From: Actinomycetota bacterium
Lineage (GTDB): Bacteria > Actinomycetota > Actinomycetes > Nanopelagicales > Nanopelagicaceae
DNA: 33,620 bases
Assembly: GCA_010030895.1 (NCBI GenBank)
Contig: RHBS01000009.1
Coordinates: 1 to 33,620, forward strand
Direction: 5' to 3'
Shown: in pieces, positions 8,132-16,234 of the stretch
How the letters are laid out: each line of letters begins with the position of its first letter
Numbering within the stretch: the stretch's first letter is position 1
Notes under the pieces: model-generated
Told to the model about the DNA's origin: nothing
Seen by the model: the letters and a program-made list of their open reading frames with translations, nothing else
The model's database searches: none
Translations under genes and position numbers: made by a program

Positions 8132-8398
8132 ATGCTCAAAAAACCTTCTATCTCTTATCTTGCAGTAGCAATTCTATTTTTAACTGCCTGTTCTAACTCC
8201 AGTGATCCAAGTAATAATAATGAGGCTGCTAAGAAGTGCGAGGAAACTGTTAAAGTTTTTAATGAAAAATTATTGTCTAGCGAAAAAACGGTTAAAATTG
8301 AAGGCTGGCAAATAGTTTTGGATAACCCATCCTGTTTTTTAAGTAATGCAGTAGATATAGCAAAAACAGAGATTTCAGCACTTCAAAATCAAAAGTAG
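8132..8398 (+). CDS. Small putative lipoprotein
   Basis: An 88-residue protein of unrecognised family. The N-terminus is a lipoprotein signal peptide: KK at residues 3-4, a hydrophobic stretch, and the lipobox LTAC with the lipidated cysteine at residue 20. A Ser/Asn-rich linker follows, then a predicted helical segment with two further cysteines (CEET and PSCFLS) that could form a disulfide outside the membrane. It lies between prs and rplY, the place held by lpqT in mycobacteria, but it is far shorter than LpqT and no similarity is claimed. Likely expressed from its own leaderless promoter. Confidence 0.75.
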   Translation: MLKKPSISYLAVAILFLTACSNSSDPSNNNEAAKKCEETVKVFNEKLLSSEKTVKIEGWQIVLDNPSCFLSNAVDIAKTEISALQNQK

Positions 8399-8400
8399 TA

Positions 8401-8424
8401 CGAGATTTGAAATATTTAAACTCG
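8401..8424 (+). terminator. Weak AT-rich stem-loop after the lipoprotein gene
   Basis: CGAG-A-TTT pairs with AAACTCG around a loop GAAATATTT: seven pairs with one bulged A, starting right after the lipoprotein stop. There is no good T-tract, so this may be a weak terminator or an mRNA 3' end. Confidence 0.25.
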
Positions 8425-8496
8425 CGATAATTTAAATGCAAAGAAATAACTGGATCTGTATGGCTAGTTTGAGGCTCTTTTTTGCTACCTAACTCA

Positions 8497-8682
8497 CCGC
8501 CCTCGCTTTTATTAGCCCTTCTGGCAAGCGGCTTACATCAGATAAATTAAGGATTTGTCCTTTTGGCCAAGGGTTCGCTAATCTAGCCCCACGTTCCGGC
8601 GAGGGTTTTATCCGTAATCGACGGCTCTCTCTAGGGAACGTATGTAACTAGAAATAGTTCCAAGTAGAAGAGAGAGAATGCA
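8497..8682 (+). promoter_or_regulatory. Structured 5' leader of rplY with SD-covering helix (candidate cis-regulatory RNA)
   Basis: The 284-base spacer before rplY is long for this genome. By eye it holds nested complementary segments: CCCTCGC 8500-8506 with GCGAGGG 8599-8605; ATTAGC 8511-8516 with GCTAAT 8577-8582, continued by CCTT/AAGG and GGC/GCC; AAGGA 8549-8553 with TCCTT 8558-8562; and CCGT 8612-8615 with ACGG 8621-8624. ACGTTCC 8591-8597 can pair with GGAACGT 8635-8641, crossing the outer stem as a pseudoknot. Alternatively GGAAC 8635-8639 pairs with GTTCC 8657-8661 while CTCTCTCT 8625-8632 pairs with AGAGAGAG 8669-8676, the purine-rich ribosome-binding region. I do not recognise an Rfam family. 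Autogenous control by bL25 or a small-molecule switch are both possible. Confidence 0.55.
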
Positions 8683-9348
8683 ATGGCTGAGATTTCAATC
8701 AAGGGCGCTCGCCGTACCGAGTTTGGTAAAGGTGCTGCTCGTCGTTCTCGCCGTGACGGTTTAATCCCTGCAGTTATTTATGGTCATGGTGAAAAGCCAC
8801 AACATGTTGCACTTCCTTCTAGAGAGCTTGGCGTTGCACTGAAAACCTCAAACGTTTTGATTGATGTTGTATTAGATGATCACACTGAGCTAACACTTCC
8901 AAAATCTGTAAGCCGTGATCCACTTACTGGATTATTGGAGCATATTGATTTAGTAATAGTTCGTCGTGGCGAGCGTGTAGTTGTATCTGTTCCGGTACAT
9001 ACAGAAGGTAAGTATGATCAAGATGGAATTTTGGAACATACCAACAACTCAATTGAGGTCGAAGTTGATGTTACAAATATTCCAGCCTTCTTAATGCTAA
9101 ATATGGAAGGAATGATGGCTGGTGAGTCAAAGACTGCTTCAGAGGTGGTATTGCCAGAGGGTGTTAAGTTGATTAGTGATCCTAAGATGACAGTTGTTCA
9201 CCTTTCTGTTAAATCTGCTGAAGTGGAAGAGGTTGCCGTTGCAGCCGCTCCTGCTGAAGGTGAAGCTGCTGCTGCACCTGCTGAAGGTGAAGCTGCTGCT
9301 GCAGCTCCTACTGAGGGTGATGATAAGAAGGATAAGAAGAGCAAGTAA
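8683..9348 (+). CDS. rplY: 50S ribosomal protein bL25 (TL5/CTC form)
   Basis: A 221-residue general-stress-type bL25. The N-terminal domain (about residues 1-93) that binds 5S rRNA carries FGKGAARRSRRDGLIPAVIYG and PSRELGVAL. A second beta domain (about 94-185) contains the conserved SVPVHTEG and DVTNIP segments. The tail from about 186 is low-complexity Ala/Glu/Pro ending in a lysine-rich KKDKKSK. The ATG at 8683 follows AGAGAGAGA; an overlapping out-of-frame ATG at 8678 is not used. Its leader is highly structured. It is followed after 16 bases by pth, the usual rplY-pth pair. Confidence 0.95.
   Translation: MAEISIKGARRTEFGKGAARRSRRDGLIPAVIYGHGEKPQHVALPSRELGVALKTSNVLIDVVLDDHTELTLPKSVSRDPLTGLLEHIDLVIVRRGERVVVSVPVHTEGKYDQDGILEHTNNSIEVEVDVTNIPAFLMLNMEGMMAGESKTASEVVLPEGVKLISDPKMTVVHLSVKSAEVEEVAVAAAPAEGEAAAAPAEGEAAAAAPTEGDDKKDKKSK
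9250..9303 (+). repeat. Two identical 27-bp tandem units in the 3' end of rplY
   Basis: Bases 9250-9276 and 9277-9303 are identical and encode PAEGEAAAA twice; a degenerate third unit follows. The repeat lies in the unstructured tail of bL25, where copy number is expected to vary by replication slippage. Confidence 0.9.
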
Positions 9349-9352
9349 GGAC

Positions 9353-9358
9353 TAGCCT
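9353..9358 (+). promoter_or_regulatory. Putative -10 box (TAGCCT) for a leaderless pth start
   Basis: TAGCCT ends exactly six bases before the pth ATG, in the short rplY-pth spacer. The nearest purine run (AAGGA at 9347-9351) is 13 bases from the ATG, far for a Shine-Dalgarno. pth could thus have an internal leaderless promoter; inference only. Confidence 0.35.
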
Positions 9359-9364
9359 TAACTT

Positions 9365-9928
9365 ATGGCTAATCGTTGGCTTGTAGTAGGTCTAGGAAAT
9401 CCTGGACCAGAGTATGAAAAAACTCGTCACAATATTGGTCAGCTGGTATTAAATTTACTTTCAGAAAATCAAAAATTTTCTTCACACAAATCTCGTATGG
9501 AAATTTCTGAAGTTAAGTGTTCAAGTGAGAATTTACTATTGGCCAAATCACTTGGCTACATGAATGAGTATGGAGCACCAACCCGTGCTCTAGCAGACTT
9601 TTATAAAATTCCACTGGAGCAGATAATTGTTATTCATGATGAATTAGATCTACCATTTAATAATTTGAGAATTAAGTTAGGCGGCGGTGATAACGGGCAC
9701 AATGGATTAAAGTCAATTACTGCCTCGATAGGAAGTTCAGAATACTTCCGAATCAGAATGGGAATAGGCAGACCAATTGGCGAGCAAGATCCAGCGGATT
9801 TTGTCTTGAAACAATTCTCAAAAGAGGAAAAGCAAAGCTTGAGTGAGTTTTTGAAGCGAGGCGCCGCAGCTGTTGAGTCACTAGTTTTAAATGGTTTGGA
9901 TAAAGCTCAAACAAATTTTAACGATTAA
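9365..9928 (+). CDS. pth: Peptidyl-tRNA hydrolase
   Basis: A 187-residue enzyme that recycles tRNA by cleaving peptidyl-tRNA released from stalled ribosomes. Motifs: GLGNPGPEYEKTRHNIG with the catalytic histidine near residue 22, the GYMNEYG segment near 64 (usually MNLSG, so slightly divergent), HDELDLP near 95 with the catalytic aspartate, and GGGDNGHNGLKSI near 110. Length is typical. The gene follows rplY on the same strand. Its stop codon (9926-9928) abuts the stop codon of the convergent ppc with no spacer. Confidence 0.95.
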   Translation: MANRWLVVGLGNPGPEYEKTRHNIGQLVLNLLSENQKFSSHKSRMEISEVKCSSENLLLAKSLGYMNEYGAPTRALADFYKIPLEQIIVIHDELDLPFNNLRIKLGGGDNGHNGLKSITASIGSSEYFRIRMGIGRPIGEQDPADFVLKQFSKEEKQSLSEFLKRGAAAVESLVLNGLDKAQTNFND

Positions 9929-12595
9929 TCAGCCAGTATTTCTTAACCCGGCAGCAACTCCATTTATAGTCAACAACAATGCTCTGGTTAAGACTGGATC
10001 TGGATTTTTTTGCTCCCGGACTCGAGCAAGTAACGATACCTGCAATAGCTGCAAAGGCGCTAAATAAGTATCTCGAATATGTAATGTTCTAGCCAGAATT
10101 GGTTGGTTTCCTAAAATCTCACTTTCACCCGTCATTAACAATAATTCTTTAACAGTTAACTCAAACTCGACTTTAATTTGTTCAAATATTTTGTGTAATG
10201 AAGGATCTACTAATGTTTTTACATAACGTTCAGCTACGACAAAATCAGTTTTAGCAAGTGTCATCTCCACATTACTAATAAAGGTTCTAAAGAAGTGCCA
10301 CTCTTTAAGTAAGGTTTGTAGAAGTTCACTTTTTCCAGCCTCTCGTGCTGCCTTTAAACCAGAGCCAACTCCATACCATCCTGGGACAATTTGACGACTT
10401 TGCGTCCAGCCAAATACCCAAGGAATTGCTCGCAGTGATTCCAGGCCACTTGCTGCATCTGGTCTTCGAGATGGGCGTGAACCTAAAAATAAATTTCCTA
10501 ATTGCTCAACCGGGGTTGATTGATAAAAGTATGCGGGCAGGTTTGGATCATCAACTAATTTGCGATAAGCAGTAAAAGCGCTATCACTAATCAAATCCAT
10601 ACAATCATTCCAAGTATTTAAATCACCCGAGGATTGTCTAGGCTTTCTATTTAATACAGTCGCCTCAAGGGCGGCAGCCAGAGTTAACTCTAAGTTTTCC
10701 TTTGCTAGCGCTGGTAATCCATACTTATCTGAGATTACCTCTCCTTGTTCTGTCATTTTGATATGGCCATCAATTGAGCCCCATGGAAGTGCAATTAAAG
10801 CATCATAAGTAGGTCCACCACCTCGACCAACTGAGCCACCTCTACCATGAAACAGTCGCAATTTAATTCCATGTTTAATTGCCACATCTCTTAATTTTCT
10901 TTGGGCTTTATGTATTTCCCACTGGCTAGTAGTAATGCCTGCATCCTTGTTTGAATCTGAGTAACCAAGCATTACCTCTTGGAGTTCTCCACGAAGTGAA
11001 ATAATTTTTCGATAATTTTTATCACTTAATAACTGATCCAAAATCTCACCGGCTGCTCGCAGCTCAGCAACGGTTTCAAGTAAAGGCACAAAGCCAATTT
11101 TTGCAAATGGCTTACTTTCATCTAATGAAATCAATCCAGCATGCTTAGCAATCACTGCTGCAATTAGGACATCTTCAGCGGATCGAGTCATCGATATTAT
11201 GTAACTCTCAATAACTTCTGACCCAAACCGATCAATTAATTCATTCACCGCTAAAAAGGTTTTATAGCATCGATCGCTAACCTCATCCAGATTTTTAATT
11301 TCTATTTTTTCTTTAGAGTTCAGCTCATTAGAAATTAAATTACTATTAATTTCTCCATAAATTTGAGTTAGCAGATTACGATGCACCCCAGAGTGCTCTC
11401 GAATATCCATTGTGGCATGAGTTAATCCAAATGCGTTTATAGTTCTAATTACCCGCTCTAGGAGTCCAGTCGCAATAAGCTCGCCATTATTTGCCATAAG
11501 TGAGGTACGCATAATTTCTAAATCCGAAAGTAGTTCTGCCGTATCTTTGTAATCTCGGCCAGGAAAATGTGGTAATCCAGCAGCATGGCGAGCTTGAGTG
11601 AGAATTAATTTATGTCCGATTGCAGTAGCTTTTAATCGGTATGGTTCCTCAACATTGATTCTGCGGTACCTAGCTTCAATCTCAGGAAGTTTTTCTAAAT
11701 CTTGTGCGAGAGATTTTTCTAATTCAATCGACACACCAGCTAGCTTGGTAGATATTGATAGGGCTTGCCTTAACTCATCTAAATGTTTTGTAATCGCACG
11801 GGTAAAGTGTGAATTTTGAAGAAGAATTGCTGATTTAGTCACTTCCGAGGTTATATGTGGATTACCATCGCGATCGCCACCAATCCAAGTGCCAAATGAT
11901 AAAGGTTTAGCAGCCGGTGAAAGATTAACTCCCAACCTTTTAACTTCTTTGGCAAAGCTCGCTAAAACCTCAGGAACAATTTCTTGCATTAACTCATCTA
12001 GGTAATAAATAGAGTTAACTGCTTCATCTAGAGGCTCTGGTCTACCAAGTCTTAATTCATCAGTTTGCCAAAGTAAATCAATGGCCTCAGCTAATCTTTC
12101 AGTCTTTAATTGTGTATCTGGCTGCTCTAATAACTCTGCAATGGTGGTCATTTTGCTTAAGACTGACCGCCTTGCTGCTTCTGTTGGGTGTGCAGTAAAA
12201 ACTGGCCTAACTGAAAAATTATCTACCCACTGTTGTAAATCATTTTTATTAAAGCTCTTATCTTTTTCTTGAGCCTCTAAAATATGATCAATAGTTTTAC
12301 TAATCCACGAACCACTTGTTTTTCTTACCTCGGCTAGTACTTTGGTTCTATCAACCTGTTCTGCAACATTTGCTAAATTAAAATAGTTACTAAATGCCCT
12401 AACTAGTGAAACTGTTTGTTTATCAGTTAAGGTGCTAAGTACTTTGTCTTGTTTACCCTCACGAACACTTAGGCGAACGGCTTCAACCAATGAAAGTAAT
12501 TCTTCGCCCTCCTGACGAGCTAAAGTTTGGCCTAATAAATCTGCTAATTTTCGAACATCATTTCTTAGACTGGCATTTTCAGTGGTCGAACTCAT
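9929..12595 (-). CDS. ppc: Phosphoenolpyruvate carboxylase
   Basis: An 888-residue cytoplasmic enzyme fixing bicarbonate onto PEP to make oxaloacetate, an anaplerotic step feeding the TCA cycle. All bacterial-type PEPC signatures are present: FTAHPTEAARR with catalytic His136, GGDRDGNPH near residue 240, LGYSDSNKDAG, the glycine-rich LFHGRGGSVGRGGGPT, the RAIPWVFGWTQSR segment, and a C-terminal RNTG matching the allosteric end of the family. Length is near normal. It is divergent from mfd across 137 bases. With fumarase in the same window it supports a working C4 arm of the TCA cycle. Confidence 0.97.
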   Translation of the reverse strand: MSSTTENASLRNDVRKLADLLGQTLARQEGEELLSLVEAVRLSVREGKQDKVLSTLTDKQTVSLVRAFSNYFNLANVAEQVDRTKVLAEVRKTSGSWISKTIDHILEAQEKDKSFNKNDLQQWVDNFSVRPVFTAHPTEAARRSVLSKMTTIAELLEQPDTQLKTERLAEAIDLLWQTDELRLGRPEPLDEAVNSIYYLDELMQEIVPEVLASFAKEVKRLGVNLSPAAKPLSFGTWIGGDRDGNPHITSEVTKSAILLQNSHFTRAITKHLDELRQALSISTKLAGVSIELEKSLAQDLEKLPEIEARYRRINVEEPYRLKATAIGHKLILTQARHAAGLPHFPGRDYKDTAELLSDLEIMRTSLMANNGELIATGLLERVIRTINAFGLTHATMDIREHSGVHRNLLTQIYGEINSNLISNELNSKEKIEIKNLDEVSDRCYKTFLAVNELIDRFGSEVIESYIISMTRSAEDVLIAAVIAKHAGLISLDESKPFAKIGFVPLLETVAELRAAGEILDQLLSDKNYRKIISLRGELQEVMLGYSDSNKDAGITTSQWEIHKAQRKLRDVAIKHGIKLRLFHGRGGSVGRGGGPTYDALIALPWGSIDGHIKMTEQGEVISDKYGLPALAKENLELTLAAALEATVLNRKPRQSSGDLNTWNDCMDLISDSAFTAYRKLVDDPNLPAYFYQSTPVEQLGNLFLGSRPSRRPDAASGLESLRAIPWVFGWTQSRQIVPGWYGVGSGLKAAREAGKSELLQTLLKEWHFFRTFISNVEMTLAKTDFVVAERYVKTLVDPSLHKIFEQIKVEFELTVKELLLMTGESEILGNQPILARTLHIRDTYLAPLQLLQVSLLARVREQKNPDPVLTRALLLTINGVAAGLRNTG

Positions 12596-12677
12596 GGCTT
12601 AATCATTACAGGTTATTAATTCGTAAGCACACCATTTTGGCTACGACTGCCCTAAATTGGCCATAGAATTAACCACC

Positions 12678-12704
12678 ACCCCCCTTCATTTTCGAAGTGG
12701 GGGT
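12678..12704 (+). promoter_or_regulatory. GC-rich hairpin in the mfd leader, alternative partner of its SD
   Basis: ACCCCCCTTC (12678-12687) pairs with GAAGTGGGGGT (12694-12704) around loop ATTTTC: ten pairs with one bulged T. The same C-tract (CCCCTTC, 12681-12687) can instead pair with GGAGGGG (12720-12726), the mfd Shine-Dalgarno. It could be a translational switch, or a terminator-like hairpin with no T-tract. Confidence 0.4.
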
Positions 12705-12732
12705 ATCTGGCGTTTTCTAGGAGGGGCTAAAA

Positions 12733-15700
12733 GTGTTAAATCTATTTAAGAAGCTTTTAGATCCAGTTACTGAATATTTAGAGTTAAATGAAAATTTAAT
12801 TGCACCTTCGGCTATCCATAGTTTGCTCGCGGCTACTGCCAAGTCGCCACTATTGGTAGTAACCACATCAACCCGCCATTCTGAAGAGTTGGCAGCTGAA
12901 ATATCTTCTCTAATTGGTAGTGATCAAGTAATTAATTTTCCAGCTTGGGAAACTTTGCCGCATGAAAGATTGAGTCCAAAGGCAGATACAGTCACTGCTC
13001 GATTTATAGCGCTAGATAAAATAATTAGTAATCAGACAAAAATTGTAGTTTGTTCTATCCGAGCCTTATTGCAGCCCATTATTTCAAATGATTTAGATGC
13101 TTCTAAAATAAGAATAAAAAGTAATGCTACGTTTAATATGAGTGAATTAATTACCTTATTAATAAAGTTTGGATTTACGCGAGCAGATTTAGTCGAGCGT
13201 CGGGGAGAGTTTGCAGTTAGAGGTGGCATATTAGATTTATTTCCGGCCGATCAAGAGCATCCTATAAGAATTGATTTTTTTGGCGACGAAATTGATGAAC
13301 TTAATTATTTTTCAATATCAGACCAAAGATCTATGGATAAGATCTTAAATGAGATTGTAATTTATCCATGTAGAGAGTTACTTATTGATGATAATTTGAA
13401 GCAAAAAGCTCAAGAACTAGGTAATAACTTTCCAGAAATTAGTGAGTTAACAGAAAAAATTGCCGCAGGAATTTATTTTGAGGGTATTGAGTCCTTGGCC
13501 GCAGGCTTAGTTGAAAGTTTTAAAATGCTCACAGATTATTTATCGAACGCAAGCCAAATTTGGCTTGTTGATGAACCAAGAATTCGTAGTAGATCTTTGG
13601 ATCTAGTAGAAACTAATAATGAATTTCTTCAAGCTGCTTGGTCAAATATTGGTTGGTCAAATGCGCAAGCGATATCTGCACCTATCGAGTTGAGTAATAA
13701 ATTAGGAGTTGGCGGTTTTTACCAACTAGATGAGATAAAGGCACATTCAGCAATAAAAAATCATAGTTGGCGCACTCTAAATAAATATGTAAGTACTCCG
13801 GAGGATTCTAAATTAAATTTCGTTGAAGAAATAGAGAGCTATGAGAATAAGTATGAGAATGCACTTAGGGATATAAGCCAGTGGCAAAAGAAAGGTTTTA
13901 CAGTAATTTTTACCGCTAAAGCATCTGGAACTTTAACTAGATTTAGTGAGTTGCTAAATTCAAATGAAATACCAAACCAAATTCAAAGTAATTTTGATTT
14001 AGATAATAATCTAGTTAAGTTGATTAAGTCAGATATTCAACATGGCTTTCTCAGTCAGGAATATAAGCTCGTTATCATTTCGGATAAGGATATTTCAGGG
14101 CAGAAAAGTGCTGACAAGGATTTGGCCAGAATGCCCTCTAAGCGAAGGAAAGCGATTGATCCACTTCAACTAAATTCTGGAGATTATGTCGTTCATGAGC
14201 AACATGGAGTTGGTCGATACGTAGAGTTAATTACTAGAACTAGTAATGGAGCTGCACGCGAGTATTTGGTTATTGAGTATGCCCCTTCAAAACGAGGACA
14301 ACCGGCAGATCGTATATTTGTTCCAACAGATACTTTAGAGCAAGTAACTAAATATGTTGGCGGAGAGTCGCCTACATTAAATCGAATAGGCGGTTCTGAT
14401 TGGCAGACAAGTAAGCGAAAAGCAAGAAAAGCTGTCAAACAAATTGCTGCTGAATTGATTCGATTGTACGCGGCAAGAATGAGTGCACCTGGTTTTGCGT
14501 TCTCACCAGATACTCCGTGGCAAAAAGAATTAGAGGATAGTTTTCCGTTTGTGGAGACAATTGATCAGCAGGCCACTATTGATGAAGTTAAGCAAGATAT
14601 GGAAAAACCCAACCCCATGGATCGAATCGTTTGCGGAGATGTTGGATATGGAAAAACTGAAATTGCGGTTCGGGCGGCATTTAAAGCAGTTCAAGATGGA
14701 AAACAGGTAGCGATCTTGGTTCCAACAACTCTTTTAGTTCAACAACATTTCAAGACTTTTTCAACTCGGTACTCAGGTTTTCCAATCAAAGTAGCTGCGT
14801 TATCTCGATTTAATTCAACCTCTGAAGTTAAAGAAATAATCGCTCAACTAAAATCAGGTGTGATAGATGTAGTGATTGGAACCCATCGCTTACTATCAAA
14901 AGATATCGAATTTCTAAATTTAGGCTTATTGGTAGTTGATGAAGAGCAAAGATTTGGGGTTGAACATAAAGAGGAGTTGAAGAAAGCTCGAACAAATATT
15001 GATGTGCTTTCTATGTCTGCAACTCCAATTCCAAGAACCCTGGAAATGGCAATTACTGGGATACGGGAGATGTCTAACATAACTACTCCGCCAGAGGAAA
15101 GACATCCAGTACTTACTTATGTTGGACCATATGATGATAAGCAGGTAGCAGCGGCAATCCATCGAGAGTTATTAAGAGATGGACAAGTTTTTTACATTCA
15201 CAATAGAGTTGAAAGTATTGAATTAGTCTCTGAAAAAATTAAAACTTTGGTTCCCGGTATTAGGGTGGGTATTGCACATGGCCAAATGAATGAGAGAATT
15301 TTAGAAGAAGTTATTTTATCCTTTTGGAATAGAGAGTTTGATTTACTACTTTGCACGACAATAATTGAAAGTGGTATAGATATTCCAAATGCAAACACCT
15401 TAATTGTTGATCGCTCTGACCTATTTGGATTATCTCAACTTCATCAGCTAAGAGGTCGTGTTGGTAGGAGTAGAGAGCGGGCATATGCATATTTTCTTTA
15501 TCCAACTGAGCAGCCAATTTCAGAGTTAGCACATGATCGGCTAACAACAATAGCTACTAATACAGATTTAGGGGCAGGTATGCAGGTGGCGTTAAAAGAC
15601 TTAGAAATAAGGGGAGCCGGAAATCTTTTGGGCGGTGAACAATCTGGTCATATTGCTGAAGTTGGATTTGATTTGTATATGCGCATGGTGGCTGATGCAG

Positions 15701-16224
15701 TTGAAGAGTTCAAGAGTGGCTATTTTGAAGATAAGCCTAAACGGATAGATTGCAAAATTGAACTTCCTCTTAATGCAAATCTACCTATTACATATGTTGA
15801 TTCTGAAAGGCTTCGATTAGATGTTTATCGACGATTGGCAGATGCTTCTAGCTATGAAGCTTTATCTGAAATCAAATCTGAATTATTAGATAGATTTGGT
15901 GATTTACCTGAACCAGCCGAAGAATTGTTTAAGGTTGCATCCTTGCGATTATTTGCAAAGTCTTTGGGCATAACTGATGTTTCATTCTCAGGAAAAAATT
16001 TACGACTCTATCCGATAACTCTTTCAGAATCTGCGCAATTGAAATTATCAAGGATTTACCCCGGCTCTATCTATAAAAACGCCTCCCAAACCCTCTTAGT
16101 CAGTAGACCCACTACTCCAAATTGGATTGATAGCCCTAGGGTAGGGAATACTTCCATCCTGACCTGGGTAGATGAAGTTATTAATAATTTGATCACACCC
16201 GCCAATAGCAAAATAAACCTATAG
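12733..16224 (+). CDS. mfd: Transcription-repair coupling factor Mfd
   Basis: A 1163-residue DNA translocase that removes RNA polymerase stalled at DNA lesions and recruits UvrA. The N-terminal UvrB-like domains carry PAWETLPHERLSP near residue 75 and RGEFAVRGGILDLFP near 157. The RNA-polymerase-interacting domain is at about 470-545 (GDYVVHEQHGVGRY). The helicase core has CGDVGYGKTE near 635, DEEQRFG near 735, SATPIPRTLEMA, IIESGIDIPNANTL and QLRGRVGRS. A TRCF domain closes the protein. The start is GTG with a strong AGGAGGGG seven bases upstream. It heads the conserved mfd-mazG-eno block. Confidence 0.97.
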   Translation: MLNLFKKLLDPVTEYLELNENLIAPSAIHSLLAATAKSPLLVVTTSTRHSEELAAEISSLIGSDQVINFPAWETLPHERLSPKADTVTARFIALDKIISNQTKIVVCSIRALLQPIISNDLDASKIRIKSNATFNMSELITLLIKFGFTRADLVERRGEFAVRGGILDLFPADQEHPIRIDFFGDEIDELNYFSISDQRSMDKILNEIVIYPCRELLIDDNLKQKAQELGNNFPEISELTEKIAAGIYFEGIESLAAGLVESFKMLTDYLSNASQIWLVDEPRIRSRSLDLVETNNEFLQAAWSNIGWSNAQAISAPIELSNKLGVGGFYQLDEIKAHSAIKNHSWRTLNKYVSTPEDSKLNFVEEIESYENKYENALRDISQWQKKGFTVIFTAKASGTLTRFSELLNSNEIPNQIQSNFDLDNNLVKLIKSDIQHGFLSQEYKLVIISDKDISGQKSADKDLARMPSKRRKAIDPLQLNSGDYVVHEQHGVGRYVELITRTSNGAAREYLVIEYAPSKRGQPADRIFVPTDTLEQVTKYVGGESPTLNRIGGSDWQTSKRKARKAVKQIAAELIRLYAARMSAPGFAFSPDTPWQKELEDSFPFVETIDQQATIDEVKQDMEKPNPMDRIVCGDVGYGKTEIAVRAAFKAVQDGKQVAILVPTTLLVQQHFKTFSTRYSGFPIKVAALSRFNSTSEVKEIIAQLKSGVIDVVIGTHRLLSKDIEFLNLGLLVVDEEQRFGVEHKEELKKARTNIDVLSMSATPIPRTLEMAITGIREMSNITTPPEERHPVLTYVGPYDDKQVAAAIHRELLRDGQVFYIHNRVESIELVSEKIKTLVPGIRVGIAHGQMNERILEEVILSFWNREFDLLLCTTIIESGIDIPNANTLIVDRSDLFGLSQLHQLRGRVGRSRERAYAYFLYPTEQPISELAHDRLTTIATNTDLGAGMQVALKDLEIRGAGNLLGGEQSGHIAEVGFDLYMRMVADAVEEFKSGYFEDKPKRIDCKIELPLNANLPITYVDSERLRLDVYRRLADASSYEALSEIKSELLDRFGDLPEPAEELFKVASLRLFAKSLGITDVSFSGKNLRLYPITLSESAQLKLSRIYPGSIYKNASQTLLVSRPTTPNWIDSPRVGNTSILTWVDEVINNLITPANSKINL

Positions 16225-16234
16225 GAATTTAAGA

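Noticed and set aside
8436-8492. 18-codon open frame upstream of rplY as a leader peptide
   Set aside because: No ribosome-binding site, no run of regulatory codons, and the length is expected by chance.
8635-8659. GGAAC-N17-GTT as an extracytoplasmic/oxidative-stress sigma promoter for rplY
   Set aside because: The same bases are explained by RNA pairing, and the spacing and hexamers match the consensus only loosely.
8497-8682. T-box, SRP RNA, 6S RNA or tmRNA in the rplY spacer
   Set aside because: None of the conserved signature stretches of these RNAs that I know is present.
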